Assembly: GCA_034508935.3 (NCBI GenBank)
Contig: CM067447.1
Span: 37,149,848 to 37,213,847, forward strand
Direction: 5' to 3'
Source: Berghia stephanieae
Taxonomy: Eukaryota; Mollusca; Gastropoda; Nudibranchia; Aeolidiidae
Length of the DNA stretch: 64,000 nt
A program made the translations under genes and the position numbers. The first letter of the stretch is position 1; each line of letters opens with the position of its first letter. Below are positions 22,895 through 58,835 of this stretch, piece after piece. Under the pieces are notes generated by a model. The model saw nothing but the letters and a program-made list of their open reading frames with translations. It was not told where the DNA came from and ran no database searches.

Positions 22895-23393
22895 AAGTTG
22901 GTGAGCTGTTTAAAAAGTAATGAACAAAAGTGAATATAACAGCTTAAAAAAGAGAACAAAATACCAAACACAGAACGCTTCAGGCTGAAAACCCTTCTTC
23001 AGCCATTATTTAAAAAAACAGATTGATGACTAAATATTTCGTATGTCCTCTCTGTTGAAGAAAAATTCTGGAATGTAAACAAAAAGAAGTGTTTGCTAGA
23101 TATCTAAAAGTGCCAAATTGAGCGGAATAAAAAACAATGCATAAAAGTTGGTGGGTAAAAAAATAAAGGGGGGACCACAGGTAAAATAGAAATAGGTGTG
23201 AGAGGAAGAACAAAACATATAGTCGTCAATCTGGTTTTTAGTAATGTGTTTACTGTTTTTTGTTGTTGGCTGAAGAAATGTTTCGAGCCTGAAACATTCT
23301 GTGTTTGGTATTTTGATCTTTTTTGAAGCTGTTATATTCATTTCCGTTTATTACTTTATACATTCCACAGCTTTTAGCAACTTAGTATCGATT
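22895..23393. repeat. Foldback element FB2
   Basis: The left arm (about 22895-23008) and the right arm (about 23270-23393) are inverted copies. Shared blocks include AAAGTAAT, GAATATAACAGCTT, AAAATACCAAACACAGAA and the CAGGCT...TTCTTCAGCC segment. The loop of about 260 bp has no coding sequence. Within the right arm, AATGTTTC-GAGCCT-GAAACATT is a perfect 8 bp hairpin. Confidence 0.75.
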
Positions 23394-23970
23394 TGGGCTA
23401 TTTTAAAGGTTGTCTGCTTGACAAATACTGTAATACACAATAGTTGATTAAGCAAATCCTGTCGTAATCTAAACATGGATATATAGGATAGAAGTAAATA
23501 TTACCAAGTACCATAGAATGTCAGGAAATTCAAGACAGGAGTAAAGTACAGGACAATAAAAAAACTCAGTCACATTACAACAATTGGCAATTCTTCAAAC
23601 CACTTTTATATCATCATTTTAATGGTAAATCTACATGTCCTACTACAATTTTTTTCTAAAGGGGAGCGGGTGAGGGGGATTGTAGGTATGCAGCTCAGGT
23701 TTTCAAGGACAATGAAATAGTCTTAATGTTATTTGAGAAGTCAGGAAAGCAAGTCTATAGTTAGGATTGCGTTGGGAGGGTATGTGTGGAGATCTTGCCA
23801 AATGGATAAAATATTGCAATATCAGCCAGAGGGCCTGAACATCATTTTCGCCATCTCTTTTTGCTATTGAGTAAGAAACTTACCCCCCCCCCCCCCCCCA
23901 ACTGATTTGTTTGAAACTTTATACTTTGCACTCTTATTGTCATAATAGGCCTTAAAATTCAAATCTGAAA
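23394..23970. other. Non-coding stretch with poly-C run
   Basis: Nothing recognised. A run of about 17 C starts near 23884. Confidence 0.4.
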
Positions 23971-23984
23971 AAATAAATAGGGGA

Positions 23985-24515
23985 TTTGCTGTGTTTCACT
24001 CCATTGGCAATCAAGGCTCTCCACTCCACTCTTTCCAGCATCTTCTGGACAATGTCGTTGTTCCCCTCTGTCCCCACTGTCCATCATCTTTTGTTGCTGC
24101 CAGCCAAGTGCTCTTTTTCCTTCTAATTTCCCGTTGTTATCAAGTTTTCCAGCACATCCTTTCTCATATGTCCCATGAATTTTGTCTGAGTTCTCATCAT
24201 CCTCATCAATGAAAGTGAGCACTCCACCACCGCCATCACTTCGATATTCATTTTTTTGTCTGTCCATGGAATCCTCAGCATTCTTATGTAACATCTAAAC
24301 AGCCTTGATTCTTTTTCTATCTGCCTGCACAGCGTCCATGCTTCACATGAGTATGTCATTATGGGTTCACAAAGCAGTGCAGTAGCTTCATTTGTGTCTT
24401 TCATATGTTTCTGTCTAGAAAAATGTTGATTGTATTTAGGAAAACTGCTTTTGCTTGACCACATCTTGGTTTCGCATCTTCTATCAACGGTTATGATGGT
24501 GCAAAGATATTTAAA
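23985..24515 (-). mobile_element. RTE-like LINE ORF2 C-terminal fragment
   Basis: The minus strand encodes ALLCEPIMTYSCEAWTLCRQ, then RCYIRMLRIPWTDKKMN, then GHMRKDVLENLITTG and a final WRALIANGV-like piece. This matches the Y-G-C-E-x-W-T ... RR-L-R-I-x-W ... G-x-R-x-x-G...W C-terminal layout of RTE-type LINEs. Frames shift more than once and the reverse-transcriptase core is absent. Confidence 0.75.
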
Positions 24516-26184
24516 TTACCTTACTTGTTTCAGGACTTTATCATTTGCTTAAAAAAGACCATAAATATGAATAAAGCATGTATAAAATGTTTTGATTTAA
24601 AAATTAGTTATTGTGAGTATGTTTAACGCAATAGAGTTGGAGTAATTTTCTGGAAGGATAAAAATAGAGCATCAAAGACAATAGTATGAAATTGAATAGA
24701 TCATAACAACAACACAATGAAACATGCAATGTCTCACTTGTAAATCTATATGACTCCCCATAAGAGAGTACATTGAGTTTAAGGCCACTTCATAATACTA
24801 TGAGTTTACAAAGGAAATCGCCTCCTTATACTGAAGTCAACTAGATAAACCGCCCTACAAATAACAAAGACGTTTGTGCTACTCTTTGGACAAAATAAAA
24901 AAGAGAAAGCCTTCTCAATTTTAGAGTAATAATAAAGAATGTCATACCAAGCAAATAATGCAGTCCAACATCTTTAAAAAGTGTTAAAAAAAAACCATAA
25001 AAGTTTTTCTATTTTATTAAAAAAACAAACAAACTCAGACTTTAAAAATATTTTACCTCCAGAAGAAACTGCTTTCTTCTTATTATTATTATAAATACTA
25101 CTATTATTATCATTATCATCATCATTATTATTATTATTATTATCATTATTATATGACCAACATCGGGGATTGGAATTGTGATATTAATATGCACTATTAA
25201 TATCATCATTATAATCATTATCAATCAATATTTCAGTTTCTTCATGAAAATCATTAAATAGTCTCATTAATTTGGAATCCAGCTCTCATGAACACATGAC
25301 ATTTTGGTTATATCATCTGGTGTAAATTTCAAATAAATTCAAAATACATCACTGCCAGTAAAAATTATCTGTGTATAAAATGACAATGGACAAAATGTTA
25401 AATTTCGCGAATTTGCTATAGGGAAAAATATCTGTTAAATCAAGTCTGAAGCAAAAGATAATACACTTGAAATAAATAGAAGAAAAAAAGTATTTAATAT
25501 GGTGAGGGTAAAGTGTGTTTATAAAAAAGACAGTGGTTATTAATGTTATGTGGTTATGCCTGTAGTTTTTATATAAAAAGCACATATTTACTGGGCATGA
25601 ATTCGGATTATACTGAATGATGGCTTTTTATTATCATTTTTATTATTATGGTTATTAGAGAAACTAACCCTGATTATATTTTATTTATCGGTTAATAGAT
25701 AAAGTATTTTAAATAAGATAATATTTTAGATAGTTTGTACAATATGTACAGCTCGGATGTGGATATGTTGATAACATGATATATGGCAACTATAACTGAA
25801 GCTTCACTACAAACAAGACACTATTATCATAGATGTTTTCTTACTATACCAGAAATACGAATGAAAAAAATTTAATACATAAAAATAGTACACAAAAATA
25901 TTAAACAGATTACAATTAAATGACTTGATTTGAAAAACAAAAAACAAAAACAAGCTACTTCCAGCACTATTTCAACTACAATAGATGACATATTTTCAAG
26001 ATATTCAATTGAAACTAAATGGAAAAAATTAGACAATCAGACCAAAATGTGTTGTATTAAGTAAAAACTTGAGGATATAAATATACAATAAATATGATGA
26101 AAATATTCATTATTGATAAAATCATTTAGAACAGTCATTGTTATATTTTGGAATATGTAGTTACTCCCTGTAAGCCATAAAGAC
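24516..26184. other. Non-coding AT-rich stretch
   Basis: No gene was recognised. An imperfect ATT/ATC triplet tract lies at about 25080-25155 with related triplets to about 25225. Confidence 0.4.
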
Positions 26185-26195
26185 TATCCGACTAT

Positions 26196-26529
26196 TTTTT
26201 GTTTGTTGCTTTAGGTCTCTTCCAACACAATTGAGGTTATATGAGAGACCGCTGAAACAAAAAAAAACAAGCAATCTAACAAAAATAGTACAAATGTAAA
26301 TCAAAATCATAACCTAAAGATATCATAAGCTAAATTATAAATAACCAAGAACAAACAGGCAGAAGATTTACAGAAAAAAAATATCCCCTGTCAAAAATAC
26401 AATCACAAACCAAAGAAGCAGGATAGGCTAGTAAAGAGAAGAAGAAACGACATCACTATCGGATCGTACACCCATGCGAACATCATAGGTATATGATTCA
26501 AGGGTGATGCTCCCATCCAACCACCCGCT
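26196..26529 (-). mobile_element. R2 SINE-like repeat, copy 1
   Basis: This 334 bp copy is bounded by the perfect duplication TATCCGACTAT (26185-26195 and 26530-26540). On the minus strand it starts GGGTGGTTGGATGGGAGC, contains GATATTTTTTTTCTGTAAATC, and ends in the hairpin GGTCTCT...AGAGACC followed by TAAAGCAACAAAC. It is nearly identical to the copy at 36924-37261. No coding frame or clear pol III boxes are visible. Confidence 0.88.
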
Positions 26530-26540
26530 TATCCGACTAT

Positions 26541-27305
26541 AACAAAGGCAGAATGTGTTATGAGGTATTCCATCAGCATAAGCACAATCTAACACAGCTA
26601 ACAGAACTATGATTAAAATAAACGATTTTAACAGGCTCCTGTGGTAATGAATGCACTAATTAAATATGACGGGGGTCGGGAGACATGGGAAATTGAATGC
26701 TAAAGTCAATGTGCTCGATAAATATTATATTCATTTTCTTCATCTATCACCCACTGTAATACAAAAACGTTCATAGTTGTGTGTGAAGTTACCAATCATA
26801 TCACACAAAAAACAATAAAGGAAAAAATGAGTGGGCTATTTCTTACAAAGGTCTTTACTCTTTTCCCTTATCCTTTCTTAAGAATAACACATTTGACTGA
26901 AACACTAAGTTCTACATCAACAATATACCCTAATGATAAAATTGAAAGATTCTTTATCGAAAATAAACTTAAATTTGAAAGACGGTTATGAAACGTTATT
27001 TGGTTATATGTGTATCTTTTATCATGACTACTTAAGCTTAAATTAGAATAGAGTGTACAATATGACCTACAATTTCCACTTTTAACAAGATTTTTTAAAA
27101 AAATCATCATTGGGAAATATAAAGCATACATTTTATTAAGTGAAAGAGTGAAAATCTGAGGGAGATTACATTTACTACAATCATAATTTTTCTTCGATAC
27201 ATTGAAAAGGGATGAAGAGGAAAATATTTTATACATATGAAGGCCATAAGCAGGGAATTACCCTGAAATTGGATTTGTGAAATAGAAAGAAATAATATAT
27301 GAAGA
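26541..27305. other. Non-coding AT-rich stretch
   Basis: Nothing recognised. Confidence 0.35.
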
Positions 27306-27307
27306 TA

Positions 27308-28238
27308 CACTCGAGCACGGAAATCTCGAACACGCAAATCTTGAAATCATGGAAATCTCAAACTCAATTACCCGTTTTAATCCCTCTATTTTGTTAGTAT
27401 TGGCAACACGAAAATTTAGAACAAACTGGACATTCCCTTGCATGTCCGTTGATCTTTTTTTTTTTTTTTTTCGAATTGTGTTGAACGGAAACGCAAGATG
27501 TCATCGCTCTCCCAGTAGCGCTAAGTGTCAGTCAATGTGTTATGCGTGCGTGTGTGTGCCATATACCTGTGTGTGCGTGTGTGTGTGTGTGTGTGTGTGC
27601 GTGCGTGCGCATGTGTGTGCATGCTGAACTGAGGAGGAATGGCGAAGCATGTTTGACCAGGGTCTTCCGCACACCAGCCATCACTCCATCGACCTCTTGT
27701 ATTAGACGAGGTTACCTCGTGTACCAGTACCATGGCAAACTGACCAGTACTGTTGGGACAAGAGACTAGCAAGGCACTGATTGTATTTGGCAGTAACTGT
27801 TATGTATTAAAATGATACAAACGATTAGGGTTGGGGAAGATGGAGTGAGAGCATTGTCATAGGTGATACTGTGTGAGAGCAATGCCATCTCTCTTTAGCC
27901 CACTATGGGTGAGGGGATATGCTGGCTTTTTTTGTTAAGCACAAGCAGTGGGAAGCATCACTCCATTTCTGTAATTGAACAAGACAAGACGCACTAAACG
28001 CAACACCAGTGAAAACTCTCTTCATAGTTGTGTAGAAGATGGTCCATAAAAAGAAATTGAATTATCTCACTCTCGACTCTGCAAGGGGAGTAATCATTAT
28101 AATGTATCTTTTATCAAGACCACCCACATTTACCTCCTTCATATCCTTTGTAAAATACTCAACACAGAAAACTCGAAACACGGAAATCTTGAACAAATAG
28201 GCCCGGCCCGGCTTGCTTGAGATTTCCGTGCTTGAGTG
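27308..28238. mobile_element. DNA transposon with TA duplication and CACGGAAATCT termini
   Basis: The ends CACTCGAGCACGGAAATCTC (27308-27327) and its inverse (28219-28238) match at 19 of 20 positions, and a TA dinucleotide flanks both. Inside each end the CACGGAAATCT motif repeats in slightly altered form (left: CACGCAAATCTTGAA, CATGGAAATCTCAAA; right: inverted CACGGAAATCTTGAAC). Short TIRs with repeated CTCGAAC-like subterminal motifs and TA duplication are typical of pogo/Tigger-type elements. No transposase is visible in the 931 bp, which also holds a (TG)n tract. Confidence 0.7.
27553..27622. repeat. (TG)n / CGTG microsatellite
   Basis: Alternating TG with a few GCG interruptions over about 70 bases. 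It lies inside the TA-flanked transposon. Confidence 0.95.
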
Positions 28239-28635
28239 TAGATGAGTGTCAATAATCCAATGTGGAACAACAAAATGTTATGGTCTCTCCAAACATTTGA
28301 ATAAGTCTTGACATGATCAAGATCATGTGTCGACACAATGCCCCCCTCCCTCTCTCTCTCTCTCTTCTTATTTATATAAAAGATCATGGCATTATCTGGA
28401 GCTGGACAAATTTCAATACAAAAAAAATCTATTGGAAAACAAACACACACAAAAAAAAAAAATAAAATAAAAAAAAAAAAACAAGCACACACACACACAA
28501 AATATATATTAATTTTTAAAAAAAAAAAAAAAAATTATGTCATGATTTTTAATTCAGTCATTATTACTCCTGCTGAGTTTGCCATTGGTATTCATTTTAC
28601 AATATGTCTGTGGTTTGATGTTTAAAACAATGAAA
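28239..28635. other. Low-complexity A-rich stretch
   Basis: It contains (CT)n near 28348-28364, AAAA/CACA runs at 28440-28500 and a poly-A at 28519-28535. No gene was recognised. Confidence 0.5.
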
Positions 28636-28639
28636 TGAT

Positions 28640-28645
28640 TTTATT
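28640..28645 (-). promoter_or_regulatory. Candidate ITPR polyadenylation signal
   Basis: AATAAA on the minus strand about 500 bases after the ITPR stop codon. Other hexamers occur in this AT-rich region, so its use is uncertain. Confidence 0.25.
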
Positions 28646-29149
28646 GAATGAATTACACATTATATTCTTATTGATAAATAGTCACATGATGTACATGGCT
28701 TCATTAAACTTGTCATCACTCTAATTTTCATTTTTTTCAACACAACAATGTGATAAAAGATTTTGATCTTTTATAATGTAATGTAACAACTTCATCTAAT
28801 GACAATTGATTCAAAGCTATCAATGGCTGTACCATATAGTCAGCCTAAACATATTGAAATAAATATTAGATATCATCTTAGACGTGACAATATAAAATAT
28901 TATTAAAATAGGAAAAACAAAGACCTTAGTGGAAGATGTAATATAATTTTTAACCAAAAGAGCAATAATCAATTGAAAAATATATTGTCCATATTTATGA
29001 CAACAATAATAAATAAATTTGCAGTGAATACAATAATATCACCCCAAAACAGCATGGCCACTGGTGTATTTGTAAAATGAAAGAAGCAATTTGATGGAGA
29101 CAAACAGGACTAGAAATGACTTGATATACAGGGAAATGACATCCGTTGT

Positions 29150-51890
<22,741 letters not shown>

Positions 51891-52720
51891 CTTTGCAGTG
51901 GGGTAGTGAGGAACAAAAAAAAACAAGAATCAAAGATAAGATAACTGTTCAAAAGATATAAAGTTTTAATGTTAATTATTTCACAATAAGTCACCCTGAA
52001 TCTTTATAAAGATGAAGTGAGTCTGCTCTGGCATGGTCACATTGTAGGATTTGTAAAATTAGCCAATCAGCCATATAAAAGCTAACAATACACTCAAATG
52101 TACATGACTGATTCTATTTTAAGTGTGAAGCGGTTATTTAAATAGTGAAGTTGGATGACAGAATTCAGGATGAAGCGACAAAAGGTCAGTTTTGGGTTAA
52201 ATGTCTCAAACAGAAAAGAATATTAAATTATTTGGCCAACTACGGACAGAATGGCTCAAGAATAATTGTTGTAAAATTTTCTTCATTTGATATATCGATA
52301 AATGATCAGTAAGAGGGAATGGCACCAAAAATATAAGCTGTAGTTTTCAACTTGAAGCTCCTTACAGTGGACAAAATTGGTCGTGGTTTGTGGATGACAA
52401 AATGCAAGGAAGGAGAAATAATTTAAACCTAACATCTATGTCATCATGTATCAATCAATTCAAGTGTATAAAACATTTTGCCTTCAATATATATGTAGTT
52501 TAGTGATCTATAACAATAAATTAGCTTTGCCCTCACTTCACATATAATGACCTACAACCAATTTCTGACAGAGCCACCAATCTCGAATTTCATCTATTTC
52601 TACATTTGACTTAATGTGGCTGGGTTTTGATTTCTTATATGAATTGAATGTATGTCTAATGAAAAGACAGGAGACATGGACAGAAAGGTAGAGAGAGTGA
52701 GAAAGGGGGGGGGGGGAAGA
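51891..52720 (-). other. Probably ITPR upstream intron; nothing recognised
   Basis: AT-rich, no exon found. The next upstream ITPR exon should encode the NMxPKxL-like end of the preceding helical domain. I did not find it between here and 64000. Confidence 0.4.
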
Positions 52721-52724
52721 TAGC

Positions 52725-52806
<82 letters not shown>

Positions 52807-52840
52807 AGAGAGAGGGAGAGAGAGAGGAGAGGAGTGAGAG
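52721..52840. repeat. (AG)n microsatellite with G-run
   Basis: AG repeats over about 110 bases with GGG interruptions, preceded by a G run near 52708. Confidence 0.95.
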
Positions 52841-52943
52841 AGGTGAAAAATTTTCAGTTAACTATGTAAATCATTAAAGTTATAAGAACCTCTTTATTAA
52901 AATAATTTTTAAAAAATAATTTCCAAGAATATAATTAATAATA

Positions 52944-53699
52944 CAGTCCACTCCGGAAATTGCAACTCGTTAATCGCAACATTTCCCAAGAAACTGAACT
53001 AATTCTATATAAAAGTCACTGGTTAATTGCAACAACCTTCGGTTAATTGTAACAAATTTTCGCCCTCAAAAAGTGGAAAATTCAAACAAAATATCATTAT
53101 TTCATCGTGGAAGAAATCGTGACATGTTGAAAAATTGAGAGTAAGCGGGCTTTAATGCTACAGTAGTGTGTCACCACTCTATTAGAGACAAAAAAGGATG
53201 GGGCTTTGCAATATGGGTTTGTGTTGTCATCTGTGGCCATTAAATAGGAGCGAGGGCTGGACATTTCACAACAAGTAGACAATGACAGTTGTAAAGAGAG
53301 ACTGAGCGATATCCTTTGTTTTGGTATTGACAACTGTGCATTGCGACCAACGAGTTTGGTGAGAGCTTATTGTCTCTCACCACAGCTAATCTCTTTGACT
53401 CTTATAAATGTTGAGAACAAACGAGTGAAAGTGAATCAAACCTGAATAAGATGTCAACTTGCATTAAAGCTGCTTTTGTGTGACAAAATCTATACAGGAC
53501 TGCCATACGATTTTTATTTCAATCATATTGCTCAGTCTGTGGTGGACTAAGAACAATGTTTACAACTAGTTTGAGTTTATCATATATGTGTAAAATTTTA
53601 CAATAGGATATTGGAAACTCAACTTTGGTTAATTGCAACTTCGGTTAATCGCAACATTTTCGCTGATCCAAAGGTGTTACGATTATCCGGAGTGGACTG
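52944..53699. mobile_element. Pogo/Tigger-like MITE
   Basis: The ends CAGTCCACTCCGGAAATTGC and the inverse of the right end, CAGTCCACTCCGGATAATCG, differ at few positions. TA flanks both (52942-52943 and 53700-53701). Subterminal GGTTAATTGCAAC / GGTTAATCGCAAC motifs repeat at both ends. No transposase lies in the 756 bp. Confidence 0.85.
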
Positions 53700-53701
53700 T
53701 A

Positions 53702-54835
53702 ATATCAATTTATTAATAATTTCATTGAAATTGTATTGATCGAAATGCAATCTGTTAGCACAATTAAGAAGAAAAAACAAAACAATTAGTGTGTTGAGTG
53801 CTTCCATATACATCGATAATATTGCAGTACAAAAACGTATTTTCATTTAGTTCCATAACATGATTACAAAGACAGATAGAGAAAATAAATCACATATATC
53901 CAAGAAAAAGGATTTAAAAAAAAAAAGTATGGAATTCAAAATATTTAAAAAAACCAATAAAACAAATGATGTTCAGATTTTAAATTATTTGGACTGAAAG
54001 CAAGGTAAAAATAGCTACTGAATCAACTAGTTTGCATTGAGGATTATGAAACTTTTAAATAAGACACTTACAAAATAGACCCAGTTTTCTATCCAGTCAG
54101 CAATGTGAGAAAATAAAGAACTTTCTGAATGAAATCTCTGTCAAGATTACAACTAAGTTATAACTCCTTGGATCAAGTCTTTCTCTCGGTAACAGCTTTT
54201 GCAAGCTATGTATATATTTAATGATCAAAAAGATGGTACTCTGAAACCATTTATGAGGTGCTGCGTTTTATTTCAAAGAATGACTCCTTTGTTCAATTTC
54301 CAGGCCTCTTAGCTTGCTACACTTCTCTCACTTGAAAGTTTTACAGTAGCAAGCATCAATGACAGTTTACCATGACGGTTAAAAAGCCAACCAAGAGGAT
54401 ATCTTCTGTATCCCAGAAAACTCTAGCCATCAACGTTGTTCAGCGGACTGCATTTTTATCTATTTATTTATTTTCAATTGGAAGTGATAGGACGATTCCA
54501 AGTCATCAAGTCCTAATTTGTTTCAGATGTCCTGCCATAAACCCTCATTGCCCATGTGAATAAAGTTGAGAAAGCTTCTTTCATCTTAACCAAAGCCATC
54601 AAACACCATCTAATAAGAACAATAATAGATAATATGTTTATAGCACATTACCAGTACCAAAAACCTCCATGAGTTTTACATTCCCAAACATAGCATTCAT
54701 TTTCAGACAAACAAACAAACAAGTACACTTACAAATTGGGATACACACAAATCATTACAATATATGAGACGAGCCTTAGATTACTACTAGATTTACAGTA
54801 CAGCTAAAATATTTTAATTTTGGTTGAAAGCTTTC
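53702..54835. other. Non-coding stretch
   Basis: No gene was recognised. An exon-like piece at about 54063-54129 (minus) is listed under rejected items. Confidence 0.4.
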
Positions 54836-54837
54836 AA

Positions 54838-57105
54838 TTAGTATAGTATAGTATAGTATAGTTTTCCAGCGTATTAGGCGTTTTGTGCCTTTGCTGATCT
54901 TGGCATTCAGTTCATCGAGATAAAAGTCAATAAAAAGCCCTAACAGATCTTTTGACCTGTATCTATAATATATAAACTTTTTGATAAATTGAAGGCCCTA
55001 ACCCTAACAGATCTTTTGACCTGTATATACGTCTAACCCTTTGATGGGATCTTAATGGGCGGTTCAACTATGCTAAACATGTAATCTGCTAAGTGGCTAT
55101 CTAAGCTATTTTTGAAGGCGTTGACACTTGGAGCATTGGTCACCGTTTCAGGGAGACTGTTCCAGCGGTCGATCACACGTTGATTAAAGTAGTGTTGCCT
55201 AAGCGATGTGTTACACCTTGGTTTATGCAGCTTGTAATTATGACCTCTGGTTCCATTGTTTGCAAACACGAAAAGTTTACTCTCGACTTGATACAAACTG
55301 TGTGTAAACTTGTATGTTTCAATCATATCACCTCGTACTCGTCTGTATGTCATGCTTGGAATTTCAATACGTTTCAGTCTATCCTCATATTGCTTATCTT
55401 TCAACCCAGGAATTACTTTTGTTGCTCTGCGAAGCACGCCTTCAATAAGTTTCTTATCTTTCTCAAATTGTGGTGACCATACTGAGTTGCTGAACTCGAG
55501 ATGGGGTCTGACTAATGCAGTAAATAGTATTTTCATAGTTGCTGCATCTAAATAGGTAAAAGATCTATTGATGAGTCCAAGGATTCTGTTTGCCTTATTA
55601 ACTTGTGTTTCTATATGCTTTGAGAATTTTAATTTAGTATCAACATGTACTCCCAAATCTTTCTCAAGTTTTGACTTATTCAGAGCTGTTCTGTCGCTAC
55701 AGTGATGCTGTCTCATATCGTAGTGAAAGATTTTGTTTTTCGTTCCAAGATGTAGCACTGTGCATTTTCCAGCGTTGAACTTCAGTTGCCAATCGTCTGC
55801 CCAGTTGACTAGATTGTCAATATCTAACTGAAGACTGTCTCTATTTTCTAGATTGTTTACCTTTCTGTATACTTTAGTATCATCGGCATACATTGAACAT
55901 GAGCTAGACAAAATACTTGGTAAATCATTAATGAAGATTACGAAAAGAGTTGGACCTAAGACGCTGCCTTGTGGCACTCCACTAAGAACTTCTGTCCAAT
56001 TTGACACTGTGCCTTGCACGCTAACTCTCTGTTTCCTGCCTACTAGAAAATGCTTAATCCAGCTTAGAGTATTTCCTTGTACACCATGAGCTTCCAGTTT
56101 GTTTAAGAGTCTTTGATGGGGAACAGAATCAAAAGCTTTAGCAAAATCTAAGTAGATTGCGTCAACCGAAGATCCTTGGTCGAGAAACTCTGTCCAATCA
56201 TTTAAAGTCTTTAGGAGGTTAGTTGAACATGACCTGCCAGAAACAAAGCCATGTTGGCATTCAGACAGTAACTTGTTGTTCTTTAGGTGAGTTATGACAT
56301 AGTCTCTAATAATGCTCTCCATTATTTTGCAAACCACTGAGGTGAGGCTAACTGGTCGATAATTGCCCGGATTACTCTTGTCTCCTTTCTTGAATAACGG
56401 TGTAACTTGTGCTTCTTTCCAATCGGGTGGAAGAGTTCCTGAGTCAAGTGATTTTTGGAACAGTAACGCTAATGGTTCGGAGAGTTCTTCTGACAACTGA
56501 CATAATACGCGGGGGTGGAACATGTCAGGTCCTGGGGACTTGTTCATATTGAGTTTGTCTAGTTTCTTCTTTACAGTGTCTTTGTCGAATTCTATATCTG
56601 ATAGTATGTTGTTTACACTTTTTCTTTCACATGTAGGTATATTAGTAAGATCCTCGTTGGTGAATACACTGCTAAAGAACTTGTTAAGAATATTGGCTTT
56701 GTCAATGTTAGATGAGGCTGTCTTATGATCATCATACAAATCCGCAATACCGTCTTTAGTCTTCGTTTTTGTTCTAGCATATGCAAAAAACTTTTTCGGG
56801 TTCACTTTAGCCATACGAGAAATAGATCTCTCATAGTCCTTTACAGCAATTCTGCATGAGCTTTTGGCTTGATTTCTGGCCCTCGTGTAATTAATATAGT
56901 CTGCACCCTCTCTAGTTTCTAAGTACTTTTTGTAAGCTTGCTTCTTTTTCTTGAGTTTTGCCAAGACTGTAGGATTGATCCACCGAGGTGAAGTTCTGTC
57001 TGAACTACTTTTAACTTTTGGTACGCTGATGTCCACTGCAGACATAACTTCAGATTTGATAATAGTCCATGCATCGAGTACAGTTGTTGGGGGCTTCTCT
57101 AGTTC
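54838..57105 (-). mobile_element. CR1/Jockey-type LINE with uninterrupted RT frame
   Basis: A 670-codon frame (57045-55033), open for 20 further codons upstream, encodes a LINE reverse transcriptase. Visible motifs are GNYRPVSLTSVVCKIME (about residues 227-243), QHGFVSGRSC, YLDFAKAFDSVPH (catalytic Asp at residue 300), LSGVPQGSVLGPTLF, MYADDTKVY (catalytic DD at 388-389), GKCTVLHLG, KDLGVHVD and VRPHLEFSNSVWSP. A TAG precedes the frame at 57108-57106 and no endonuclease domain follows upstream, so the copy is 5'-truncated. The 3' UTR has a 25 bp direct repeat (ACAGGTCAAAAGATCTGTTA at about 54939-54962 and 55004-55027) and a pentanucleotide tail (ACTAT)n at 54840-54862. The intact frame suggests a young insertion. 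Confidence 0.9.
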
Positions 57106-57109
57106 CTAT

Positions 57110-57345
57110 GGGAATTGAATCCAGATGCGAGGAGCAAAATTTGAAAATGATCTACCACCATAAAATTTATAAGTGACATTTGGTTTTTTAAGTTTGGTTG
57201 AATCAGAAGACGATTATAATGCTCTAAACGGAATACATCCTTTTGTACAATCTTTGAGGAAATTTGAGGCACTGTCATTTAAACTTTATGTAATTACTGC
57301 AATTCTGAAATTAATTCTCTCTACCCCAGCAAGTCAATGCAATTC
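57110..57345. other. Non-coding stretch
   Basis: Nothing recognised; it may include older repeat DNA. Confidence 0.35.
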
Positions 57346-57347
57346 GT

Positions 57348-57615
57348 AACATTCAGAATTACAAGTAAAGGTACCCAAGAAAAAAAAAAGATAAAGGAGA
57401 TTGGTTCAAATAGGGAACAGATGTAGATTCCAAGAGCACACCATCAGTGTACGTAGTTTGAGATCATCTAAAAGTCTCATCCAGAAACCAGCACAGGATC
57501 CCACCAAGATGAATACATTCAAATGTTTACAGAATATATCCAAAAACAAAACATAACTAGCAGTACATAACAGAGAGATGATTTATAAGGGAAAAAAATC
57601 ATTTCTCAAAACTAA
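57348..57615 (-). mobile_element. R1 fragment, internal part
   Basis: It matches the middle of R1 from GTAATTCTG to the GATATTTTTTTCC-equivalent block. Both ends are missing. It is much closer to the copy at 58836-59360 than to any other R1. Confidence 0.8.
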
Positions 57616-58534
<919 letters not shown>

Positions 58535-58835
58535 TTTGGCTCACTACTAGGCGAAATTCATAACACAATTGTTTTGCTGTTTCCTAAAGCTGTGTCTATA
58601 TTCATATTTAATAATCAGAAAGCATTTATACTCGAATCAGAATGCATTTTCCCATTATGGGTTTTTGTAAATGTGAGACCATGCTGAGGTTGTTTGGCAC
58701 AATGAGAAAGGGGTTGGTTGGCAAACCTTAGCTTTGATATGTAAAATACAAATAAGTCGAAATCAAGCTTAAAGAATAAAAGACACAAAGTATTTGTGTA
58801 TTTTATACAGACGAAACAAGTACCTATTATTGGTT

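Noticed and set aside
22980-23310. Hammerhead-like reading of CTGAAGA...GAAAC in FB2
   Set aside because: The first box is CTGAAGA rather than CTGATGA, and the region pairs as a simple hairpin instead of a stem II; not a credible ribozyme.
54063-54129. Minus-strand exon-like piece (RFHSESSLFSHIADWIENWV) with donor GTAAGT
   Set aside because: It fits no region of IP3 receptors and has no support beyond the borders; probably chance.
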